DNA of 62,938 nucleotides from positions 1 through 62,938 of the forward strand of contig JAKPKU010000237.1 in assembly GCA_029553545.1 (NCBI GenBank), in the 5' to 3' direction. This document shows positions 54,883 to 62,938 of this stretch, one piece after another; positions within the stretch are counted from its first letter, which is position 1; each line of letters starts with the position of its first letter. The DNA is from Candidatus Cloacimonadota bacterium (GTDB lineage Bacteria; Cloacimonadota; Cloacimonadia; Cloacimonadales; WRIO01). A model generated the notes under the pieces. It ran no database searches and was not told where the DNA came from. It saw only the letters and a program-made list of their open reading frames with translations. Position numbers and translations under genes: made by a program.

Positions 54883-55641
54883 TTACTCCTTTTTATCTTG
54901 GTTATTATCAAGTAATTGAGAGTCAGGAACAGGCTTTGAATATTTTGCTGGGCTCCCAATCCAAATTTCTTTTTCAGGCACGTCTTTTGAGACAAGCGAA
55001 GCACCAGCAACAAGGCAGTCCTCATTAAGGGTTTTACCTGGTAAGACTATCGATCCAACACCTATCCTGGCGCCTCTCTTCATTGTAATGCCTTTAAAGT
55101 GCTTAAATCTTTCTTTATCACGGCCCGCATAATTATCATTGCTTGTAGCAACACAGGGAGCAACAAAGCAATAATCTTCAACTGTTGAATATGCAGTCAA
55201 ATAGACATTTGTTTCAAGCTTATTTCTATTACCGATAGTACAATAATTCTCAATAGCCACACCACGACCAATGATATTATAGTCATGTATTTTAACATTT
55301 TCACGAATGGTAGCCATGTCAGCAATTAGATTATTATTTCCAATTTCACACTGAATATAGATTATTACATTTGCACCAATAAGGCAATTATCTCCTATGA
55401 TAGTAGGTGACCAATTGTTTTGATCTTTAAAAATACTACGAGGTGAAAACATAGGCTTTTTGCCAATTATTGTATTATCGTCGATTCTACAACCTGAGCC
55501 TATCTTTACATTATCGTGAATTACTACATTGCAACCCAAAACGCAATCTTCGCCAATTTCAACATTATCCATAATCACAATATTATGCCCTAAAATAGTA
55601 TTATCTCCAACTGATGCAGTTGGCGCTATATATTGGTTCAT
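54883..55641 (-). CDS. Hexapeptide-repeat acyltransferase
   Basis: This 252-residue left-handed beta-helix protein has repeated (I/V)GxxxxI units over most of its length (SVGDNTILGHNIVI, NVEIGEDCVLG, RIGVGSIVLPG). It also has NNWSPTIIGDNCLIG and CVATSNDNYAGRD near 165. Related enzymes N-acetylate nucleotide-activated amino sugars (WlbB/PglD-like). It may modify surface glycans made by the neighbouring transferases. Confidence 0.85.
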   Translation of the reverse strand: MNQYIAPTASVGDNTILGHNIVIMDNVEIGEDCVLGCNVVIHDNVKIGSGCRIDDNTIIGKKPMFSPRSIFKDQNNWSPTIIGDNCLIGANVIIYIQCEIGNNNLIADMATIRENVKIHDYNIIGRGVAIENYCTIGNRNKLETNVYLTAYSTVEDYCFVAPCVATSNDNYAGRDKERFKHFKGITMKRGARIGVGSIVLPGKTLNEDCLVAGASLVSKDVPEKEIWIGSPAKYSKPVPDSQLLDNNQDKKE

Positions 55642-55660
55642 TTATTCTCCCTAATGTTTA

Positions 55661-56590
55661 TCAATTAATCTTTTCTTTAATTGAAATATTCTTTTGTTTA
55701 TTATATTTACGGCTTTGATTTACAAGCAGCTCACCTATAAGCCCGATTGAGATAAATTGGACACCTACAACGAGTAATAGTACAGCAAAGAAAAGTATTG
55801 GACGATTAGACAGATATGTTAAATGAAGAACACGCATGATAAATAAATAAGCTGTTATAAAGAGTCCAATAGAAGACAAGACAGTACCAATACCGCCAAA
55901 GAGATACAAGGGGCTTCTGGAAAAATCAGTAACTAATTTTACTGTTAATAAGTCTAAATATCCCCTTAAATAGCGTTCAAAACCATATTTCGACTTACCA
56001 TATTTTCTGGCACGATGTTCTACACTTATTTCTTTAATTTTAAAGCCTTTTGCTTTTGCTAAAGCTGGTATATAGCGGTGCATTTCTCCATACACATCAA
56101 TCTCTTTAACAACCTCGTTTCGATAAGCTTTAAAACCACAATTATAATCATGAAGCTTCAAACCAAATGTCTTAGATGTCACAAAATTAAAAAGCTTAGA
56201 AGGTATTGTTTTAGAAATAGGATCATGTCTTTTTTGCTTCCATCCAGTGACTAAATCATAACCTTCATTAATTGCTTCGATAAATTTAGGTATTTCTTTT
56301 GGATTATCTTGCAGATCAGCATCCATTGTAAAGACTATATCGCCATCTGCTTCTTCAAAGCCTATTTGTAGGGCAGAAGACTTGCCGAAATTCTTACGTA
56401 AAGAAATGACACGTACACATGTGTCTTCAAGGGCAATCGCTCTCATAATCTCGAGTGTTTTATCAGTGCTGCCGTCGTCAATAAAGATTACTTCATAATC
56501 ATAACCTGAGATATGTTCTATTATTTCTTTATATAGAATTTTTATACTACTCTCTTCATTAAATGCTGGAATTATAAGCGATAACTTCAA
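55661..56590 (-). CDS. GtrB/ArnC-type membrane glycosyltransferase (GT2)
   Basis: This 309-residue protein has a GT2 catalytic domain at about 1-225 with IIPAFNEESSIKILY, FIDDGSTDKTLEIM, FTMDADLQDNPKEI and KTFGLKLHDYNCGFKAYR. Two membrane helices follow (about 232-256 and 265-290). It makes polyprenyl-phosphate sugars such as undecaprenyl-phosphate glucose, or L-Ara4FN in the ArnC branch. It starts downstream of the phytol/dolichol-kinase-like gene. Confidence 0.9.
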   Translation of the reverse strand: MKLSLIIPAFNEESSIKILYKEIIEHISGYDYEVIFIDDGSTDKTLEIMRAIALEDTCVRVISLRKNFGKSSALQIGFEEADGDIVFTMDADLQDNPKEIPKFIEAINEGYDLVTGWKQKRHDPISKTIPSKLFNFVTSKTFGLKLHDYNCGFKAYRNEVVKEIDVYGEMHRYIPALAKAKGFKIKEISVEHRARKYGKSKYGFERYLRGYLDLLTVKLVTDFSRSPLYLFGGIGTVLSSIGLFITAYLFIMRVLHLTYLSNRPILFFAVLLLVVGVQFISIGLIGELLVNQSRKYNKQKNISIKEKIN

Positions 56591-56600
56591 TCTAAGACTC

Positions 56601-57236
56601 CTATTTAAACAAAATACGATAAATATTACTTGAAGATTCGATATTTTCTGGCAATAAAATATAAGTTAAAATCATAATCAATCCAGAAATAACTGGAATT
56701 CTAACATTATCATCGACTGGTATATTTATAAACTCTGCTATTGTTGCTCCTAAAGCGCCAGTAAAAGCAATGATTGGGTTAATATAGAATAAAGAAAATA
56801 CAAATGTACTTAAAAAGCAGGCGATAGACCCTTCAAGACTCTTACTCACAAATGTAAATTTACGTTTACCAAAAGTAATACCTATTAAAGCAGCAAATGT
56901 ATCGCCAATCGACAAGAAACATAGTGAGAGGAAGGCAATATCTGGTGGATAGAATGCAATACAGAAAATAGAAGAAGTAAGAAGAAATGATGCACCACTA
57001 AAATTATATATCTCATGTCGGCGTAGCATCACCCCAAATACAGTGTAGAAAACACGCTGAAAAGACTTATTTTCGAGTCTTAAGTACTCAATGATGATAG
57101 AAACAATAGCCAAAAAGAGTAATATTAATAGAGCTGTTTTTTTCTCAGAATCTAATACATAACGATAAAGCATAGGTATTAGAATTGAGCTAAAATGTAT
57201 GCTCTTACGCATCAATTCTTTTGTTTCTTTTGTCAT
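56601..57236 (-). CDS. Dolichol/phytol kinase-like membrane protein (SEC59/VTE5)
   Basis: This 211-residue protein has about six membrane helices and CTP-transfer motif DTFAALIGITFGKRKF followed by KSLEGSIACF (about 110-140), as in dolichol and phytol kinases and CTP-dependent relatives. An ATG at 57236 (MTKETKELM) fits better than an upstream TTG in frame. It would phosphorylate a polyprenol or isoprenoid alcohol; a CDP-transferring CarS-like role is a weaker alternative. It follows the reductase gene directly. Confidence 0.78.
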   Translation of the reverse strand: MTKETKELMRKSIHFSSILIPMLYRYVLDSEKKTALLILLFLAIVSIIIEYLRLENKSFQRVFYTVFGVMLRRHEIYNFSGASFLLTSSIFCIAFYPPDIAFLSLCFLSIGDTFAALIGITFGKRKFTFVSKSLEGSIACFLSTFVFSLFYINPIIAFTGALGATIAEFINIPVDDNVRIPVISGLIMILTYILLPENIESSSNIYRILFK

Positions 57237-57237
57237 A

Positions 57238-58446
57238 CTACCAATCAAATTTAATCTTAGATGCTAAGAATGATGTTGCCATCTTTGCAACGAGCATCGG
57301 CTCTTCTTTTAATGCAACTTTAAACAGTGCATGCAGATTCAATTCATCTTGATTTATACTTTTAACAGCGCCAACAATACTATTAAACTTCTTGTCGCTC
57401 ATTTTAATAAATGATGATTTTACAGAATACATAAATCTTTGGTTTGCACCCAATACTTTATCCCAGCGTTTTTCATATTCGCTCATGAACTTTTTACTAA
57501 AATCATTAGCTTGCAATGCTTTTGTACATGTTTCACCACAAATTCGACCTGCAATCATTGCTTGAACTATCCCGCCGCCTGTAATTGGGTTTACCTGTCT
57601 TGCTGCATCGCCAACCAGCATTACATGATCTGCTACAAAATCAGTTCCATGTTTGGTAGGCACACCACCGCCAACTGTATAGCTCACAGAAGCATTAGGA
57701 AAGTTTTTTTCCATAAATTTATTTAAATAATATAAAGGTCCAATATTAGGCTTTGTTTCTATTCCACAAATACCTATTCCTATATTTGCTGAATATTCAG
57801 ACTTGGGAAATAACCAAAGATAGCCTCCAGGAGAGACTTCTCTACCAAAATAAAACCGGCACAATTCTGGGTTTATTTTAATATTGTTAACTGTGTATTG
57901 AACGCAAGTCTCCAAGTCTTCCAGTTTTATTGTAGTGTTTATACCTGCCCACTTGCCGACTTGTGATTCAATACCATCAGCACCAATAATAATCTTACAA
58001 TTCACAGAGTAATTCTTTCCAAGATATCTGTATTGTACACCAGATATTTCACCGTCATTGTTTTTTGTAAAGCCAATAGCATCAGCTTTTGTGAGGATTG
58101 TTGCACCTTTAGAACAGGCTAAATCTACTAATGCTCTATCAAAAATACGTCTTTCAAGCACATATCCGTCACCATTATTATACATTTCAACAAAATTACC
58201 ATCTGGTGAATGTAAAGATGCTCCCTTGATCATTGTACAAATCCACTGTTCATCTGGTTCAATAAAAGGAGAAATACCTGTAACAGACACTCCTTCTGCA
58301 CAACGCACAGGAATTCCGACTTCTCTATCTCTTTCCAGAATTAAAACTGATGCTCCATTTTCCGCAGCATATCGAGCAGTTACAGCACCAGCAGGACCTC
58401 CGCCGATAACAACAACATCATAATATGGGGCAATCTGCTTAATCAT
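57238..58446 (-). CDS. Geranylgeranyl-reductase family flavoprotein
   Basis: This 402-residue FAD enzyme has dinucleotide motif VVVIGGGPAGAVTARYAAE, the reductase-specific VRCAEGVSVTG with Cys near 48, PGGYLWLFPK (the PxxYxWxFP signature) near 218 and LVGDAARQVNPITGGGI near 280. The family saturates isoprenoid double bonds, for example in archaeal lipids, dolichol or chlorophyll side chains. The adjacent ferredoxin is a likely electron donor. Start overlaps the ferredoxin stop by four bases. Confidence 0.9.
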   Translation of the reverse strand: MIKQIAPYYDVVVIGGGPAGAVTARYAAENGASVLILERDREVGIPVRCAEGVSVTGISPFIEPDEQWICTMIKGASLHSPDGNFVEMYNNGDGYVLERRIFDRALVDLACSKGATILTKADAIGFTKNNDGEISGVQYRYLGKNYSVNCKIIIGADGIESQVGKWAGINTTIKLEDLETCVQYTVNNIKINPELCRFYFGREVSPGGYLWLFPKSEYSANIGIGICGIETKPNIGPLYYLNKFMEKNFPNASVSYTVGGGVPTKHGTDFVADHVMLVGDAARQVNPITGGGIVQAMIAGRICGETCTKALQANDFSKKFMSEYEKRWDKVLGANQRFMYSVKSSFIKMSDKKFNSIVGAVKSINQDELNLHALFKVALKEEPMLVAKMATSFLASKIKFDW

Positions 58447-58628
58447 TTCTCCTCCTCCTCAATAGCTTCAAATGGGCATACTTTTACACAATTTAGGCAT
58501 TTAATACATTTTTCATTATCAATATTTATTTCAAATTCTTTTACAACAATAGCACTTACATAGCATACGCTTACGCAAGTCCCACATACATCACACAAGG
58601 ACTTATTTACCTTCAAAACACCCTCCAT
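58443..58628 (-). CDS. Two-cluster 4Fe-4S ferredoxin
   Basis: This 61-residue ferredoxin has CDVCGTCVSVC near 12 and CIKCLNCVKVCPFEA near 40. It is coupled by overlapping start/stop to both the RecJ-like gene upstream and the geranylgeranyl-reductase gene downstream. It is the probable electron source for that reductase. Confidence 0.9.
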   Translation of the reverse strand: MEGVLKVNKSLCDVCGTCVSVCYVSAIVVKEFEINIDNEKCIKCLNCVKVCPFEAIEEEEK

Positions 58629-60274
58629 TATTCATAATTAACTACGTTCAATTTTGTACAATCTTTGGAATACTTTATGTATATTGCCTCAATAGTATTA
58701 CCTTGTGAACTATTAAAAGATTCAATAACTTTTTCATAGTTGTTGAAAACATTCTTATGTTCATCTAATACACATGGTTTTAAAACTTTAAATACGGGGT
58801 ATGGGTTACCATCACCAAATGGCATAAACAAATTGTATAATTCGATAAGCTCTTCATAAACAGCATCATAGTATTCGAAAGTAATAAAATCATTTGAAGC
58901 AATATACTCATTTTTCTTCTTATTATGTTCTACATATTCATGGTATTGTTCGATAAAAGCACTAAAATTAGTCTTTTTTAATAAGAAACCTGCTGCCCTT
59001 GCATGTCCTCCATAATTTTCAAACAATTCAGACATAGTTTTAAAACAGCTTATCCAATTAAAATCACCAATACTTCGTGCTTCACATGCGATATTATTTT
59101 CATCTTTATCTATTAGCATAACAATTGGGCATTTATACTTACTCAATAATAAATTCGCTAATGTCCCAAGTATTGAATATGCAAGACTATTACTGTTATC
59201 ATAAAACACTATACTAATAATCTTTTGACCGTAATAAAACAAATACAGGCGATCGTCTATTGACTGAATACGATCATAGTTCATTTGTTCATCTATTATC
59301 TTTATAACGTGTTCATTTATATAGCTTTCATTAGTTTGCAATACTTCATTGTAATTGTTTTGTAAGCTAATTATTTCATTATACACATTTTCAAGATCTT
59401 CTCTCTTATTAGAATTTAAAAAAGAAAAACATAAGTGCTCGCCATTTTCTTGTCTGCCATAATAAAATAGTTTTACTGTGTTTAATAGAAAATCATATTT
59501 TTCATGACGATGTATTAAATATCTACTCTTTTCTAATAAATACTGTATTGCTGGGTGTGCTAAGGAAATATCCCAATCATGGATTAATTGTCTTATAATG
59601 AGTCTATTAATGCTCACTAATGGTACTCTGTCAGCGATTGTACCAATTGCAGCCCAAAACAAATAATCTTTTTTAAAATATGCTTGCTTTAGTTCTTGGC
59701 TCAATAAAAAAACAAAGAAGTAGGCTACACCAGCACCCGCAAGCATCTCGAGCGATATATTATCTTTGAAATACAAATCATTTTTTTCTATCTTTGTAAA
59801 CAACTTAGGATTGACAATTGAGTAGGCTTTTGGCACGATATCAGGTATAATATGATGATCAATAATAATCGTATCTATTTCCATTTTATTGAGCTTTACA
59901 ACACCCTCAATCGAACTCAAACCATTATCAATAGCAATAAAGAGATTTACACCGTTCTTTGCAGCATAATTAATTACATTAGAATAAATGCCATGATGCT
60001 CTATTTCTCGGTTTGGTATATAATAATCTACCTTATCATATGCTTGTTTCAAAAAATCATATAATATGAAAGTACCAGTTATTCCATCTGCATCGTCATG
60101 ACCGAATATTAAAATTTTCTCATCATTTTTAACAGCCTTAACAATTCGTTCTATTGCCTTCTCTGAGTGTTTTGATATCTCTTCAAGATTAACAAGATCG
60201 ATTTCTCCATCTAAAAAACAAATATCTTTGTTTCTGCTTTCATTAATAAAATCAATTACTTTCTTATAAATCAT
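58628..60274 (-). CDS. recJ: RecJ-like single-strand-specific exonuclease (DHH/DHHA1)
   Basis: This 548-residue protein has phosphoesterase motifs LIFGHDDADGITGTFIL, LFIAIDNGLSSIEGV and IIIDHHIIPDIVP, then GAGVAYFFVFLLS and a DHHA1 motif GGHARAAGFLLKK near 427. Length is near that of RecJ (about 570), with a C-terminal OB-like part. It digests 5' ends of single-stranded DNA in repair. The start overlaps the outer-membrane protein's stop and its own stop overlaps the ferredoxin start. Confidence 0.88.
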   Translation of the reverse strand: MIYKKVIDFINESRNKDICFLDGEIDLVNLEEISKHSEKAIERIVKAVKNDEKILIFGHDDADGITGTFILYDFLKQAYDKVDYYIPNREIEHHGIYSNVINYAAKNGVNLFIAIDNGLSSIEGVVKLNKMEIDTIIIDHHIIPDIVPKAYSIVNPKLFTKIEKNDLYFKDNISLEMLAGAGVAYFFVFLLSQELKQAYFKKDYLFWAAIGTIADRVPLVSINRLIIRQLIHDWDISLAHPAIQYLLEKSRYLIHRHEKYDFLLNTVKLFYYGRQENGEHLCFSFLNSNKREDLENVYNEIISLQNNYNEVLQTNESYINEHVIKIIDEQMNYDRIQSIDDRLYLFYYGQKIISIVFYDNSNSLAYSILGTLANLLLSKYKCPIVMLIDKDENNIACEARSIGDFNWISCFKTMSELFENYGGHARAAGFLLKKTNFSAFIEQYHEYVEHNKKKNEYIASNDFITFEYYDAVYEELIELYNLFMPFGDGNPYPVFKVLKPCVLDEHKNVFNNYEKVIESFNSSQGNTIEAIYIKYSKDCTKLNVVNYE

Positions 60275-61500
60275 TTGTACAATCCTATATCGTCTGGTTT
60301 AGGGATCTCCCTATGATCTTTCCTATTCAAAGGTTTTTTAAAAATATCAAAACCATTTGTTCCAATACTAAACATGATACCGTTTTCTTTGTAATCAGTT
60401 TGATTACTACTTCTATTAAAATATTTAACAGCAAAATCTATTCTTGCCTCACTTGATTTCACAGGTACTGAGAGCCCGTATGTCAAAGAAGTTTCACTTA
60501 ATTCGTGAGAGTTATTCTGGATGCTATTTAAAGGCATTGTTTGATATGCACCACCGATTCTTTGTGATATTTTCTTAAATTTCTTATTACTACTTTTATC
60601 ACCTTGATATTCACCACCTAAAGCAATTCTATATGTATCATTTGCATTATTATATGCATCGCTTTGGCTCCACATATCATAATCAATATCTGCAGCAATT
60701 GCAAGGTGATTATCGAATTTATAAGCCATACCAAAAGATGTTCTTAATGGCATTTCAAATGTATCAGAGCTGACTTGCTCATTAATAGTAACTGTTTTAT
60801 AATTCTGTTTTCCTTCAAGCTTTATAGGTGTGCATATAGCACCACCAATGGAAAAGTTTGGGTTTATGAGCTTTGAAAAACTTACAGTAAATCCAGGGTT
60901 TTTAAAAGATTGCTCGATTTCGTACTTTGGGTTAATCATATTATCATCATCAAATTCAACTTTAACATAGTCAACTTTATGCCCAAAAAGGTAATTAGCA
61001 GCTAAACCAAGATTAATTTTCTCAAATTTGTATGCATAAAATAAGTCAACTTGATATATCGAATTGTCTGCTTTTCTGATTTCTGAAAAACTACTTTCAG
61101 CACTATCATTATCACTTTCAGAAGTAAACTTGCCATTTGCAACAGATTGATAATTAAGCCCAATTCTGTTTTTATAGATAGGGACACTTATATTAAAAAA
61201 AGGTAAATATGAAAAATCTCCATTAAAAGAGGTATGGCTATTAGTATCTTTTGTATTGATAGAACCAAAATTAACGCCTGTAGAAAACATTGTGTAGTGA
61301 CTCTGGCAAGCAAGTGATGCATTTTTGAGGCTTGTATTCGGTCTTAATAGATTCCCTATACCAGTCCCACCCATTCCAAGTCCATAAACATCGCGCCCTG
61401 AATAAGTCTCTGGCATACCGTAATAGCTAAAAACAGACGTACTCATTAGCAAAATAGGCAATGCTGCCAATGTAAGTATAATCACAATTTTTTTTACCAT
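60271..61500 (-). CDS. Outer-membrane beta-barrel protein (OmpP1/FadL or PorV-like)
   Basis: This 409-residue protein has a signal peptide (about 1-25) and N-terminal GRDVYGLGMGGTGIG, typical of PorV/FadL-like proteins. Repeated amphipathic strands follow (INLGLAANYLFGHKVDY, NPNFSIGGAICTPIKL, LRTSFGMAYKFDNHLAIAAD). I chose ATG 61500 because GAGGTGATT precedes it; a GTG two codons earlier is less likely. Role is unknown, possibly hydrophobic uptake. It heads the run to the polyprenol cluster. Confidence 0.85.
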   Translation of the reverse strand: MVKKIVIILTLAALPILLMSTSVFSYYGMPETYSGRDVYGLGMGGTGIGNLLRPNTSLKNASLACQSHYTMFSTGVNFGSINTKDTNSHTSFNGDFSYLPFFNISVPIYKNRIGLNYQSVANGKFTSESDNDSAESSFSEIRKADNSIYQVDLFYAYKFEKINLGLAANYLFGHKVDYVKVEFDDDNMINPKYEIEQSFKNPGFTVSFSKLINPNFSIGGAICTPIKLEGKQNYKTVTINEQVSSDTFEMPLRTSFGMAYKFDNHLAIAADIDYDMWSQSDAYNNANDTYRIALGGEYQGDKSSNKKFKKISQRIGGAYQTMPLNSIQNNSHELSETSLTYGLSVPVKSSEARIDFAVKYFNRSSNQTDYKENGIMFSIGTNGFDIFKKPLNRKDHREIPKPDDIGLYK

Positions 61501-62093
61501 AATCACCTCGATAATATATTAAATAAAACAAAAAAATACTATAACATTACAAAGTTTATTATTTTTTGTATTTTGTCAATTAAAATTATATTGTTCATTA
61601 AAAATACCATACCCAAAAAACTATTGAATGTATAATGATTACTTATTACTTGCCAGAGTATAGCTGATTGTATCAACATTTAATGTTTGTATATGTATTG
61701 CCCCAAAGAGCCTACTTTGAGTACAATATAATGATTGTTAGCGCATTTTATCTTTCTTCATGATCAAGGTTGTGAATACTTAATCTCACTATAGAAAATA
61801 AAACACATTTTTGAATAAAAATTGTTTGCCATAACCATCAAATCTCTTTAAATTATATTAATAGATAAAATGAGTTTTATTACTCAAAGTAAATATCTAT
61901 AATAAAGTCTCTTACATTCCCTTTTGATGCCCTTTAGTTTACCTTAAGTTCTCCAAGATAGGAATAGGAATGTCAAGGGAATGCGAAGGAAAAAGAAGGA
62001 GGTTTTTGGTGAATATTTTGGATAAAAGAGCGAGTTTCGAGGTAATATATTTTTTTGTTTGTTTATTTGATAAAGAAGATATGGAGGATAGTT
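61501..62093. other. Intergenic region before the last gene
   Basis: A divergent gap of 593 bases with one nested-hairpin repeat (61911-61992) and otherwise AT-rich sequence. No gene is visible. Confidence 0.6.
61911..61992 (+). repeat. Nested-hairpin intergenic repeat, copy 3
   Basis: This is the most diverged copy: TTCTCCAAGATAGGAATAGG continues to AATGTCAAGGG. The arms CATTCCC and GGGAATG can pair. It lies about 100 bases before an unknown gene. Confidence 0.72.
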
Positions 62094-62672
62094 TTGAGAG
62101 TATATTTAAAGGGTGATCATAATTTTCCTAAGAGGATAGATGGCAATATATTAGCCTATTATGCTAATAATAATGTTGTGATAATGCGCAAGTCAGTGAA
62201 GAGGGCTATATTGCCACAGAATATTAATATAAAGAATAATCAGCCTTATCTTTGTGCCTTATGGAACGAGATGAGCCTTGGTATTAAAGCTGTATTTACT
62301 GATTATGCAAAGGCTTACAAGATAGATACCAGACAAAAAAGAACTCAAGGCGTCTCTTCATTTAGCATGTTTATTTATTTTTTATATAGATTACAGAAGC
62401 GCTATCAGGTTCAGATAAAGGATATGACTGTAAGTTTTATAATGAAAATTTTCAGTCAATTTAATACGATAAAAAAATTGATGAAGAACTCCCTTTTATA
62501 CTCCTTAAACAGGAGGTTTTCCTTACAAAATAGCAAGCTGGTGAAGAAAGAAAAACAACCTGAGTTACCACCAGAAGCCAATATAAATGAGTTTGATAAA
62601 GAAAAAGATACAAATGAGTGTGTGCATAATAAGAATAGCATTAAAGCCAAAGATGATGGGGGAATTCCATAG
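62094..62672 (+). CDS. Unknown basic protein
   Basis: This 192-residue protein has no family I recognise. Residues 1-105 are basic with LKGDHNFPKRIDGN, VVIMRKSVKRAILP and IDTRQKRTQGVSSFSMF. The last 40 are charged and look disordered (KKEKQPELPPEANINE). A GGAGG site lies four to five bases before a TTG at 62094; no ATG has such a site, so a TTG start is my choice. It sits between the third hairpin repeat and the right IS end, which suggests an accessory or mobile origin. The ending DGGIP* is 45 bases from the IS end. Confidence 0.5.
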   Translation: MRVYLKGDHNFPKRIDGNILAYYANNNVVIMRKSVKRAILPQNINIKNNQPYLCALWNEMSLGIKAVFTDYAKAYKIDTRQKRTQGVSSFSMFIYFLYRLQKRYQVQIKDMTVSFIMKIFSQFNTIKKLMKNSLLYSLNRRFSLQNSKLVKKEKQPELPPEANINEFDKEKDTNECVHNKNSIKAKDDGGIP

Positions 62673-62766
62673 CTTTTTTGTCTAATTATAAAGCATTTTA
62701 CCAATAAATAATAGTATTGAGAGCTTTGAATTAGAAAACAGACAATAAATATAGTTAAAATAATAC

Positions 62767-62794
62767 TTGACAATAATATAGGGTATCATAGAAT
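62767..62794 (+). promoter_or_regulatory. Transposase promoter, right copy
   Basis: TTGACA (62767-62772), 16 bases, then TAGAAT (62789-62794). The -10 has one change from the left copy's TATAAT, so this copy is probably weaker. Confidence 0.6.
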
Positions 62795-62825
62795 GGTATT
62801 AATTAAAGAATAAAAGAGGTGTTCA

Positions 62826-62938
62826 ATGTCAGGTAGCTTTATCGATTCAGAAATAGACAGTATTGTTGAGAAATTCTCAGATGAACCAGTAATAAAAGTT
62901 TTAAAATTATTAGATTGGTCTCGAATTAATAAATTATC
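62826..62938 (+). CDS. Probable IS transposase, first 37 codons
   Basis: An ATG follows AGAGGTG by four bases. The visible protein begins MSGSFIDSEIDSIVEK and continues to EPVIKVLKLLDWSRINKL at the window edge. The LLDWSRI-type segment and leading helix are like the N-terminus of IS5/IS1182-family transposases. The catalytic DDE part is outside the window, so family is tentative. Confidence 0.55.
   Translation, partial: MSGSFIDSEIDSIVEKFSDEPVIKVLKLLDWSRINKL

Larger units (their letters stand above)
62718..62938 (+). mobile_element. Right insertion-sequence end, 5' part of the element
   Basis: The first 141 bases match 1-141 in inverted orientation (about 96% identity); 80 further bases run to the window edge. 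Homology begins with TGAGAGCTTTGAATTAG, the same point at which it begins inside the ClC gene on the left. The element then has a promoter, ribosome binding site and transposase start. It is incomplete here. Confidence 0.8.

Noticed and set aside
57439-58423. Plus-strand frames of 95 and 121 residues
   Set aside because: Antisense to the well-supported geranylgeranyl-reductase gene.
14094-61992. Short hairpin repeats as a CRISPR array
   Set aside because: The three copies are tens of kilobases apart, have internal symmetry, and have no spacers or cas genes.
1-62938. Prophage or integrated plasmid
   Set aside because: No phage structural, integrase or replication genes; most genes are chromosomal housekeeping genes.

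Overview
The window is AT-rich (by eye about two thirds A+T) and gene-dense. It reads as one chromosomal stretch of a Gram-negative bacterium: lipoproteins, a TolC-type channel, beta-barrel proteins and MltG are all present. Several features point to the FCB group and most likely Candidatus Cloacimonadota: a DHH/CBS/CCA fusion protein, a four-subunit 2-oxoacid:ferredoxin oxidoreductase, a long-form urocanate hydratase, and a geranylgeranyl-reductase/polyprenol-kinase cluster. That assignment is inference; no 16S rRNA gene is present.

Layout. 1-13724 (minus strand): ClC antiporter, DHH-CBS-CCA fusion, RecO, hybrid histidine kinase, two tandem BMP lipoproteins, CTP synthase, a degenerate M29-like peptidase, glutamate racemase and an M42 aminopeptidase. 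13725-15212 is a gene-free 1.5 kb holding two repeat types. 15213-16588 is a small minus-strand thioredoxin/OsmC/MarR operon. 16864-24012 is a plus-strand operon of signalling type: a transmembrane Ser/Thr kinase-LRR-SUMF1 protein, a small membrane protein, a diguanylate cyclase, an ABC ATPase and an N-formylglutamate amidohydrolase-like enzyme. 23936-26935 is a scarred tandem duplication with two copies of an unknown gene (one killed by a nonsense codon) plus duplicated tails of its neighbours. 26852-37552 is a nine-gene minus-strand run: methyltransferase, ABC permease, 5'-nucleotidase, SDR, TonB_C/barrel protein, TolC, efflux adaptor, LRAT-like protein and WYL regulator. 37575-41630 holds the ferredoxin-dependent 2-oxoacid oxidoreductase and pyrF/pyrR. 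42318-48247 (plus) holds pdxY, nadC, a zinc-ribbon protein, RNase P RNA, tRNA-Arg and hutU. 48280-51427 (minus) holds a phosphatase, mltG, ruvX and two lipoproteins. 52035-61500 holds a DUF2807 protein, an rRNA methyltransferase, and a polyprenol/glycosyl-transfer cluster ending in a RecJ-like nuclease and an outer-membrane protein. The last kilobase carries an unknown gene and an IS end.

Mobile and repeat structure is the most unusual aspect. The two window ends are inverted copies of the same 141 bp sequence, including a promoter and the first codons of a probable transposase, so two copies of one insertion sequence (IS) face outward about 62.6 kb apart. The left copy supplies the last four codons and the stop of the ClC gene. 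Three copies of a roughly 277 bp element with short terminal inverted repeats, and three copies of a roughly 85 bp nested-hairpin repeat, occupy most of the longer intergenic gaps.

The strongest candidates for a less-described system are (i) the polyprenol module, in which a geranylgeranyl-reductase-like flavoprotein, a ferredoxin, a dolichol/phytol-kinase-like enzyme, a DPM1-like synthase and a GtrB-like transferase sit together; (ii) the kinase-LRR-SUMF1 / CsgG-like / GGDEF operon; and (iii) the WYL regulator plus unknown duplicated gene with a palindromic promoter site.
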